Assembly: GCA_946484175.1 (NCBI GenBank)
Contig: CAMLSX010000002.1
Span: forward strand, 32,583-96,582
Length of the DNA: 64,000 nucleotides
Reading direction: 5' to 3'
DNA from: an uncultured Clostridia bacterium
Lineage (GTDB): Bacteria > Bacillota > Clostridia > Oscillospirales > Acutalibacteraceae
Made by a program: the position numbers and the translations under genes. This document shows, in pieces, positions 58,303 to 64,000 of the stretch. Below the pieces are notes generated by a model that saw nothing but the letters and a program-made list of their open reading frames with translations, did no database searches and had not been told where the DNA came from. The number at the start of each line of letters is the position of its first letter. The first letter of the stretch is position 1.

Positions 58303-59979
58303 ATGCTGAGCGACATCGAAATCGCACAGAACGCAAAATTGATTCCGATTGCAAAAATTGCAGAAGAACTGGGAATTCACGAAGAAGAGTTGGAGCCTTA
58401 TGGCCGTTATAAGGCCAAGGTCAACGAAGACCTCTTCAACCGTCTGAAAGATCGTCCTGATGGAAAACTGATTCTGGTAACAGCTATCAACCCCACTCCT
58501 GCCGGTGAGGGCAAAACTACCACTTCTGTGGGTTTGGGACAGGCTATGAAGAAAATCGGCAAAAATGCCATCATCGCCCTTCGCGAACCCTCTTTGGGGC
58601 CGGTCTTCGGCATTAAGGGCGGCGCTGCCGGCGGCGGTTACGCACAAGTGCTCCCCATGGAGGATATCAACCTGCACTTTACTGGCGATATGCACGCCAT
58701 TACCAGCGCTAACAATCTGCTGTGCGCTATGCTGGATAATCACATGCATCAGGGCAATGCACTGGGCATTGATCAGCGCCGCATTGTCATCAAGCGCTGC
58801 ATGGACATGAACGACCGCGCACTGCGCAATATCGTGGTAGGCCTTGGTGGAAAAATCAACGGTATCCCCCGCGAAGATGGTTTCATCATCACGGTAGCCA
58901 GCGAGGTTATGGCAATTCTGTGTCTGGCAAAAGACCGCGAAGACCTGAAAAAGCGTCTGGGCGATATTCTGGTAGCTTATACCTATGATGGAAAGCCCGT
59001 ATTTGCCCGCGACTTGCAGGCGGACGGCGCTATGGCTGCTCTGCTGAAGGACGCCATCAACCCCAACCTGGTGCAGACTCTGGAAGGCACTCCCGCTATC
59101 ATGCACGGCGGCCCCTTCGCCAACATTGCCCACGGCTGCAACTCCGTGCGGGCAACCCGTCTGGCACTGAAACTGGGTGACTACTGCATCACCGAAGCAG
59201 GCTTTGGCTCTGATTTGGGCGCAGAAAAATTCATGGATATCAAGTGCCGTATGGCTGGTCTGGCTCCCTCCTGTGTGGTAGTGGTGGCGACTGTGCGTGC
59301 ATTCAAGTACAACGGCGGCGTACCGAAAACTGAACTTTCCACCGAAAACGTGGAGGCAGTTGAGAAAGGCATCGTAAACCTGAAAGCTCATGTCGAAAAC
59401 ATGCACAAGTACGGTGTGCCGGTTATCGTAGCTATTAACCGCTTCCCCTCTGATACCGACGCAGAGCTGGCTGTAGTAGACAAGTGCTGCCGTGAGATGA
59501 ATGTTCCCTATGCCTTGTCTGAGGTATTTGCCAAGGGCGGCGAAGGCGGCATTGAGCTGGCAAAGATCATCACAGAAATCATCGACAAAGAGGACACCAG
59601 CAAGGATTTTGCTCCCATTTATGGCGACGACCTGACAGTAGAAGAAAAAATTAACGCCATCGCAACCAAAATCTACGGTGCAGACGGCGTAACCTATACG
59701 AATGCAGCTAAAAAAGCACTGAAAGAGATTCACGAGCTGGGCGGCGACAAAATGCCGGTATGTATTGCAAAGACCCAGTATTCCCTCTCTGACAACGCAG
59801 CTTTGCTGGGACGGCCTACCGGCTTTACCATCACCATTCGTGACTTGAAGCTCTCCAACGGCGCTGGCTTTGTGGTTGCCTATGCAGGCGACATCATGAC
59901 CATGCCCGGACTGCCCAAGGCTCCGGCTGCACAAAAAATCGATGTGGACGGCAACGGCGTAATTTCCGGCCTGTTCTGA
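58303..59979 (+). CDS. fhs: Formate-tetrahydrofolate ligase
   Basis: ATP-dependent formation of 10-formyl-THF from formate, feeding purine and fMet synthesis and, in acetogens, the methyl branch of the Wood-Ljungdahl pathway. The 558-residue protein has the P-loop [17 protein letters not shown] (about 66-82), [19 protein letters not shown], and FNRFPSD-type segment [15 protein letters not shown] 58303 with GAGGTGA eight bases upstream; frame upstream lacks a site. No other acetogenesis genes are in view, so a biosynthetic role is the safe reading. Confidence 0.96.
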   Translation: MLSDIEIAQNAKLIPIAKIAEELGIHEEELEPYGRYKAKVNEDLFNRLKDRPDGKLILVTAINPTPAGEGKTTTSVGLGQAMKKIGKNAIIALREPSLGPVFGIKGGAAGGGYAQVLPMEDINLHFTGDMHAITSANNLLCAMLDNHMHQGNALGIDQRRIVIKRCMDMNDRALRNIVVGLGGKINGIPREDGFIITVASEVMAILCLAKDREDLKKRLGDILVAYTYDGKPVFARDLQADGAMAALLKDAINPNLVQTLEGTPAIMHGGPFANIAHGCNSVRATRLALKLGDYCITEAGFGSDLGAEKFMDIKCRMAGLAPSCVVVVATVRAFKYNGGVPKTELSTENVEAVEKGIVNLKAHVENMHKYGVPVIVAINRFPSDTDAELAVVDKCCREMNVPYALSEVFAKGGEGGIELAKIITEIIDKEDTSKDFAPIYGDDLTVEEKINAIATKIYGADGVTYTNAAKKALKEIHELGGDKMPVCIAKTQYSLSDNAALLGRPTGFTITIRDLKLSNGAGFVVAYAGDIMTMPGLPKAPAAQKIDVDGNGVISGLF

Positions 59980-59991
59980 TAAAGGATGACC

Positions 59992-60444
59992 ATGATGAAG
60001 GAAACAGATACAAGGGAATATCGCACCCATTCCCCCGAGGAAACCGAAGCGCTGGGTGAAAAGCTGGCTGCGGTTCTCCATGGTGGTGAAGTGCTGGCTT
60101 TTTATGGTGGCATGGGAATGGGAAAAACCGCCTTTACCCGTGGATTGGCTCGTGGGTTGGGCATCCCCGACGGCGTCAGCAGCCCTACCTTTGCACTGGT
60201 TCATGAATACCGCGGGAATCTCCCCCTGTATCATTTTGATATGTTCCGGGTTTCCGGCTGGGACGACTTGTATTCCACGGGCTTCTTTGACTATTTGGAA
60301 ATGGGCGCGGTGCTGGCAATTGAATGGAGCGAAAACATCGAAGGGGCGCTGCCTGAAGGGACAATCCGTATCGAAATCTCTCCGGGCGACAGGGAAAACG
60401 AGCGCATTATTTCAATTTCCGGGCTGCAGGAGAATCTTGCGTAA
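59992..60444 (+). CDS. tsaE: tRNA threonylcarbamoyladenosine biosynthesis ATPase TsaE
   Basis: ATPase needed with TsaB and TsaD for t6A at position 37 of ANN-decoding tRNAs. The roughly 150-residue protein has Walker A YGGMGMGKTAFTRGLARGLG, GVSSPTFALVHEY and YHFDMFRVSG, the family signatures. Three close ATGs (59986, 59992, 59995) are present; 59992 has the best spacing from AAAGG. tsaB follows after 39 bases, so both t6A genes are together; tsaD is not in the window. Confidence 0.92.
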   Translation: MMKETDTREYRTHSPEETEALGEKLAAVLHGGEVLAFYGGMGMGKTAFTRGLARGLGIPDGVSSPTFALVHEYRGNLPLYHFDMFRVSGWDDLYSTGFFDYLEMGAVLAIEWSENIEGALPEGTIRIEISPGDRENERIISISGLQENLA

Positions 60445-60483
60445 GGTTCTCCTGCCTGCACCCACAGGAAAGGAAGGAACAGT

Positions 60484-61218
60484 TTGCGGATATTGGCATT
60501 GGAATCCTCTGCTGTAGCAGCTTCTGCCTGTGTACAGGAGGATGGAAAAATTCTCAGCGAATTTTATATGAATACCAAACAGACCCACAGTCAGACACTG
60601 CTGCCCATGGCAAAAGCTGCGTTGGACTGTGCAGGGCTGTCGGTAAATGATATGGACTTACTGGCGGTTTCTGCTGGCCCCGGTTCTTTTACCGGTGTGC
60701 GCATTGGTGTAGCCTGCATCAAAGGGTTAGCGTTCCCAAATGAAAAGTCCTGCTGCGGGGTTTCTACCCTGGAAGCTATGGCGATGAATCTGCGTGGGCA
60801 ACAGGCACTGGTGTGCGCTGTAATGGACGCCCGCTGCGGACAGGTTTATAATGCACTGTTCCTCACAGGAGAGGACAGGGTGCAGCGGCTGACCGAGGAT
60901 CGCGCGCTGTCGATAGAAGAACTTGCGGCAGAACTTCCTACATGGATACAAGGACCGGAGATCCCGCTGGTACTGGTAGGAGATGGCGCCAAATTATGCT
61001 TTGAATCGGCTTATTTTGCCGATATTTCCTGCCAGATGGCGCCAGAGCATCTTCGCATGCAGCGGGCTTCCGGCGTAGCAGAAGCGGCAAGACAATCATT
61101 TCTTGCGGGCCACAGGGTGGTTTCCCCTGATCGGCTGGCGCCGATTTACCTGCGTTTACCGCAGGCTCAGCGCGAGCTGAAAAAAAGGCTGGCACAACAG
61201 GAAAATCAACTATCATAA
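60484..61218 (+). CDS. tsaB: t6A protein TsaB
   Basis: Nucleotide-binding partner of TsaD. The 244-residue protein starts MRILALESSAVAASACVQED and has VSAGPGSFTGVRIGVACIKG, both hallmarks, and a C-terminal part typical of the Kae1-fold YeaZ family. It starts with TTG (60484) six bases after AAAGGAAGG. The pairing with tsaE is universal in function and common in Clostridia. Confidence 0.92.
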   Translation: MRILALESSAVAASACVQEDGKILSEFYMNTKQTHSQTLLPMAKAALDCAGLSVNDMDLLAVSAGPGSFTGVRIGVACIKGLAFPNEKSCCGVSTLEAMAMNLRGQQALVCAVMDARCGQVYNALFLTGEDRVQRLTEDRALSIEELAAELPTWIQGPEIPLVLVGDGAKLCFESAYFADISCQMAPEHLRMQRASGVAEAARQSFLAGHRVVSPDRLAPIYLRLPQAQRELKKRLAQQENQLS

Positions 61219-61252
61219 CGGAGATATGACCAAAGAAAAGGAGAATTGTTTT

Positions 61253-61696
61253 ATGGTGGCATTAGGTGCAGATCATGGCGGATACTGCCTGAAAGAAGCA
61301 ATCAAAAAATATCTGGACGAGCAGAACATTGCTTATGAAGATTTTGGTACATTCAGCGAAGAATCCGTAGATTACGGCCCCATCGCTGCGAAAGTAGGCC
61401 ATTTTGTCGCTGATGGAAAAGCGGAATGCGGCATTTTGTGCTGCGGCACTGGCATCGGTATTTCTATGGCCGCCAATAAAGTAAAGGGCATCCGCGCAGC
61501 TGTTGTGACCAATGACTTCTGTGCAGAAATGACCCGCCGCCATAACGATGCCAATATTTTGTGCATGGGCGGACGCGTAATTGACGAAGAAACCGCTGTT
61601 CGCCTGGCTAAAATCTTTTTGGAAACCCCCTTTGATGGCGGACGTCATGCCAAGCGTATTGGTCACATCACACAAATCGAGAACGGCGAGCTGTAA
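61253..61696 (+). CDS. rpiB: Ribose-5-phosphate isomerase B
   Basis: Interconverts ribose-5-phosphate and ribulose-5-phosphate. The 147-residue protein begins [20 protein letters not shown], has the active-site cysteine in [17 protein letters not shown] (about residue 65) and [16 protein letters not shown] 61253 has GGAG nine bases upstream; a longer frame begins at 61226. upp lies 33 bases downstream, a common pairing (rpiB-upp) that links ribose phosphate and PRPP-dependent salvage. Confidence 0.94.
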   Translation: MVALGADHGGYCLKEAIKKYLDEQNIAYEDFGTFSEESVDYGPIAAKVGHFVADGKAECGILCCGTGIGISMAANKVKGIRAAVVTNDFCAEMTRRHNDANILCMGGRVIDEETAVRLAKIFLETPFDGGRHAKRIGHITQIENGEL

Positions 61697-61728
61697 TTGC
61701 TCTTTTTGAATTCACGGGAGGAAATGTA

Positions 61729-62361
61729 ATGAACGGTAAAGTATTTATCATGGATCACCCGCTGATTCAGCACAAGCTGACATTTCTGCGGGATAAAAAC
61801 ACCGGTTCTATGGAATTTCGTGCACTGGTGAGTGAAATTGCCAACCTGATCTGCTACGAAGCAACCCGCGATCTGCCGCTGGAAGAAGTGCAGACCGAAA
61901 CGCCTATGACCACTGCTACTACCAAGATGATCGCTGGCCGCAAGCTGGCTTTTGTACCGATTCTGCGTGCTGGCCTGGGAATGGTGGACGGCGTTTTGAA
62001 GCTGGTTCCCGCTGCTAAAGTGGGACATATCGGTCTGTACCGCGACCACGAGACGCTGCAGCCGGTAGAATATTACAGCAAGCTGCCGTCTGATCTGCCG
62101 GAACGCGACGTCATTGTACTGGATCCCATGTTGGCAACCGGTGGTTCTGCTGTCGATGCAATTACCATCATCAAGCGCAGCAATCCCAAGAGCATCAAGT
62201 TTATGTGCATTATTGCAGCGCCGGAAGGCGTAAAAGCGCTGACCGAAGCACACCCGGATGTACAGGTGTACTGTGCGGCTGTAGATGAATGCCTGAACGA
62301 AAAAGGGTATATTTTGCCTGGCCTGGGCGATGCCGGCGACCGTATTTTCGGCACACTGTAA
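61729..62361 (+). CDS. upp: Uracil phosphoribosyltransferase
   Basis: Converts uracil and PRPP to UMP. The 210-residue protein has [20 protein letters not shown], the PRPP loop [16 protein letters not shown] and the uracil-binding tail [16 protein letters not shown]. Works with uraA (39.9 kb). Stop at 62361 is only two bases from the stop of a convergent gene, with no terminator between them. Confidence 0.96.
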   Translation: MNGKVFIMDHPLIQHKLTFLRDKNTGSMEFRALVSEIANLICYEATRDLPLEEVQTETPMTTATTKMIAGRKLAFVPILRAGLGMVDGVLKLVPAAKVGHIGLYRDHETLQPVEYYSKLPSDLPERDVIVLDPMLATGGSAVDAITIIKRSNPKSIKFMCIIAAPEGVKALTEAHPDVQVYCAAVDECLNEKGYILPGLGDAGDRIFGTL

Positions 62362-62363
62362 AT

Positions 62364-63014
62364 TTATCGAAGAAGCAGCCGCAGCCATCCAAGCAGCAGC
62401 AGATGTGCCGGATAAAACCCGTAAAAAAGCAGTTTGGGCAAGCGCGCGCCACGTTTTCCGCTATAAAGCCAGATTGGAACAGCTGCCAATACAGCCCCAA
62501 GCTGTACAGTGCTTCCGTTGAGAGCATATCCGATATCCGTCAGCGCAAACACACCCAGTGCTGTTAAACGATGGCTGCGGAACACTGCAAAAATAAGCAC
62601 CAGAAAAACGCCGAACGCACCATAATCCGTGTGCAGTACTTCGGCCAGAAGGGCGCAGCAAAAAGCTAGAAGAATTCCGGGGAACGGGTTTTCCCGGAAT
62701 TTTTCAATTGCCCAGATCGCTGCTAACCCCAGCGCGAGTGTCCAGAAAACATTCTGATGCTCCGGACGCCACCAAAGCCCGGAAAAGGCAAAATCGAAGC
62801 AGGGCTCCGAGATGATGCCGAATAACAGCAATCGGAGCAGGTATCGCTTTCGGCTGGAAGTAAAGAAAAAGCCTTCTGACAGCAAAAAACAATAAATGGG
62901 AAATGCCAGCCGGCCAATCCAACGCAATACTTCCTGCTGTGGGAACAGCACGGCACCGGTATGGTCAATCGCCATGCAAAACAACGCGAGCAGTTTCAGC
63001 ACAAAAGCAGACAT
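62364..63014 (-). CDS. TraX-family membrane protein
   Basis: A 216-residue protein with six or seven membrane helices, starting SAFVLKLLALFCMAIDHTGA and containing RWIGRLAFPIYCFLLSEGFF, both typical of the TraX family. TraX was first described in pilin acetylation on the F plasmid; chromosomal copies in Firmicutes are unconnected to conjugation and their substrate is unknown. It is convergent with upp. ATG 63014 has AAAGGATG upstream. Confidence 0.82.
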   Translation of the reverse strand: MSAFVLKLLALFCMAIDHTGAVLFPQQEVLRWIGRLAFPIYCFLLSEGFFFTSSRKRYLLRLLLFGIISEPCFDFAFSGLWWRPEHQNVFWTLALGLAAIWAIEKFRENPFPGILLAFCCALLAEVLHTDYGAFGVFLVLIFAVFRSHRLTALGVFALTDIGYALNGSTVQLGAVLAAVPIWLYSGKRGARLPKLLFYGFYPAHLLLLGWLRLLLR

Positions 63015-63123
63015 GGGAAAATCATCCTTTCAGCATCCTGTAATATGGTTACTGTATCATGATTTTCTGGCATGGTCAACCAGCCGGATTTCCCTACATC
63101 TCAACTTTCAAAAGGAGACGACT

Positions 63124-63792
63124 ATGACCAGACAGGAAACCGCGCTTCTGGCTGTAGAGGCGCTGAAAAAAGAATATCCAGGTGCAGTGTGCTCACTCAC
63201 CTATCAGGATCCCTTGCAGCTGCTGATTGCCACACGTCTGGCTGCACAGTGTACCGACGCACGTGTCAACATGGTGACACCGGCACTGTTTGAGCGCTTC
63301 CCCACACTGGACAGTTTTTGTGAAGGTACTCAGGAAGAAATTGAAGGGTATATCCGCTCCTGCGGGCTGTTTAAGACCAAAGCGCGCGATATCTATGCCA
63401 TGTGCTGTATGCTTCGCGATGAGTTTGGTGGTGTTGTACCCGATACTGTGGAAGAACTGACGCGGCTGCCGGGTATTGGCCGCAAAACTGCTAATCTGGT
63501 GGTAGGCGATATTTATCATAAGCCGGCGGTTGTTACCGACACACACTGCATCCGTATCAGCGGCCGCCTGGGACTGACGGACAGTACCAACCCGCTCAAG
63601 GTAGAAAACGACCTGCGGGCAGTGCTTCCCCCCGAAGAGTCCAACGATTTTTGCCATCGGCTGGTATTGCACGGACGGGCTGTGTGTGATTCCAGAAAGC
63701 CCAAATGTGAAAATTGCTGCATGCAAAGCTTCTGTCGTTATGCACTCTCTGGGGGAACCATTGACCCCAAAAATGCCAAAAAGAAAAAGTAA
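63124..63792 (+). CDS. nth: Endonuclease III (DNA glycosylase/AP lyase)
   Basis: Removes oxidised pyrimidines. The 222-residue protein has the helix-hairpin-helix ELTRLPGIGRKTANLVVGDI with the catalytic lysine, the catalytic aspartate in VVTDTHCIRISGRLG, and the 4Fe-4S cluster cysteines (CDSRKPKCENCCMQSFCRY). ATG 63124 after AAAGGAG. Length is normal. Its terminator overlaps the tRNA-Thr promoter. Confidence 0.95.
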   Translation: MTRQETALLAVEALKKEYPGAVCSLTYQDPLQLLIATRLAAQCTDARVNMVTPALFERFPTLDSFCEGTQEEIEGYIRSCGLFKTKARDIYAMCCMLRDEFGGVVPDTVEELTRLPGIGRKTANLVVGDIYHKPAVVTDTHCIRISGRLGLTDSTNPLKVENDLRAVLPPEESNDFCHRLVLHGRAVCDSRKPKCENCCMQSFCRYALSGGTIDPKNAKKKK

Positions 63793-63805
63793 GCTTTTTA
63801 CAGGG

Positions 63806-63841
63806 AAGCCGAAAAAAGCGGTTGACAAATTCGGCTTTTTT
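63806..63841 (+). terminator. Terminator of nth overlapping the tRNA-Thr promoter
   Basis: AAGCCGAA (63806-63813) / TTCGGCTT (63830-63837) with six Ts. The loop contains the -35 box of the tRNA promoter and the T-run lies in its spacer, so one stretch both ends nth and starts the tRNA transcript. Confidence 0.8.
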
Positions 63842-63850
63842 CCTTATAAT
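63822..63850 (+). promoter_or_regulatory. Promoter of tRNA-Thr
   Basis: TTGACA (63822-63827), 17-base spacer, TATAAT (63845-63850), both exact consensus. Start near 63857. Confidence 0.9.
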
Positions 63851-63862
63851 ATTTCTTGTTGA

Positions 63863-63881
63863 CTTTCGGTTTTTCCGAAAG
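63863..63881 (+). other. Hairpin in the tRNA-Thr 5' leader
   Basis: CTTTCGG (63863-63869) / CCGAAAG (63875-63881), five-base loop, ending seven bases before the mature tRNA 5' end. Probably an upstream leader removed by RNase P. Confidence 0.55.
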
Positions 63882-63888
63882 CCAATTT

Positions 63889-63964
63889 GCTGGAGTGGCT
63901 CAGTTGGTAGAGCAGCTGATTCGTAATCAGCAGGTCGTCGGTTCGAGTCCGATCTCCAGCTCCA
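63889..63964 (+). tRNA. tRNA-Thr (anticodon CGT)
   Basis: 76 bases: acceptor GCTGGAG/CTCCAGC, D-arm GCTCAGTTGGTAGAGC, anticodon loop TTCGTAA with CGT at 34-36, T-arm GTCGGTTCGAGTCCGAT, and encoded CCA at the 3' end (TCCA 63961-63964). It reads ACG codons. t6A made by the tsaE/tsaB system acts on the threonine tRNA class. Confidence 0.95.
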
Positions 63965-64000
63965 AAACAACCGCATGAGATAGCCATTTATTGGTTGTCC
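63965..64000 (+). other. Window end after tRNA-Thr
   Basis: Thirty-six bases with no recognisable start of a further gene. Confidence 0.4.

Noticed and set aside
58051..60234. A 727-codon minus-strand frame over fhs.
   Set aside because: Shadow of fhs and tsaE; no motifs, no ribosome site.

Overview
The window looks like the chromosome of a spore-forming, anaerobic gut Clostridia, most likely an Oscillospiraceae/Ruminococcaceae relative. The evidence is the mix of genes: spore genes (gpr, spoVAE, sigG, ylmC/ymxH), anaerobic electron-transfer proteins (an FprA-type diiron flavoprotein and a flavin reductase-rubredoxin fusion), a bile salt hydrolase, formate-tetrahydrofolate ligase, ThyX in place of ThyA, and Firmicutes gene orders (secG-rnr, gdpP-rplI-dnaB, tilS-hpt-ftsH). 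Codon use is mid-GC. Genus-level placement is inference only. RBS-supported TTG and GTG starts are common.

Layout. 1-16.9 kb is a long minus-strand housekeeping block: rnr (cut by the window edge), secG, the topoisomerase IV pair parC/parE, ftsH, hpt, tilS, dnaB, rplI, gdpP and ribonuclease J with a long leader. 17-19.2 kb holds a cysteine desulfurase/IscU pair convergent with RNase P RNA, sharing one terminator. 19.2-23 kb is a small metabolic cluster: a P-loop kinase, a glycerol-dehydrogenase-like enzyme, a MerR regulator with a large palindrome at its promoter, and a DapB-like amine dehydrogenase. 23-28.4 kb has gpr, rpsT, a 51-residue membrane peptide, a 1047-residue EndoQ-like/UvrD helicase fusion and spoVAE.

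28.4-35 kb is the accessory part. It carries a minus-strand series (DUF4303-like protein, kinase, macro-domain/HTH protein, vWA protein, thioesterase). This is followed by about 3 kb of scar DNA with gene fragments, short repeats and prophage remnants next to tRNA-Ala(CGC), and by a YczE-like membrane protein with its MarR regulator. 35-48.7 kb returns to ordinary genes: argC, a glycosyltransferase, fprA, a MarR regulator, uraA, the rubredoxin fusion, rarA, glyA, bile salt hydrolase, a CrtO-like acyltransferase, ylmC, ppa and sigG. 48.7-64 kb is mostly plus strand: cca, a GH13 enzyme with an MGMT-family protein, thyX-tmk with two acyltransferase-like genes, a DJ-1 protein, 5-formyl-THF cyclo-ligase, mltG, fhs, tsaE, tsaB, rpiB, upp, nth and tRNA-Thr(CGT). 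A TraX-like gene lies in opposite orientation.

Links between genes: glyA, fhs, the 5-formyl-THF cyclo-ligase and thyX-tmk form a one-carbon/dTMP theme. FprA and the rubredoxin fusion are the two halves of a known oxygen/NO-scavenging chain. upp and uraA serve uracil salvage. The most unusual single gene is the EndoQ-UvrD fusion, which carries two sliding-clamp-like motifs. A repeated regulatory pattern is a strong hairpin placed at or just after a predicted transcription start (rnj, the GH13 gene, the glycosyltransferase, ppa, tRNA-Thr).
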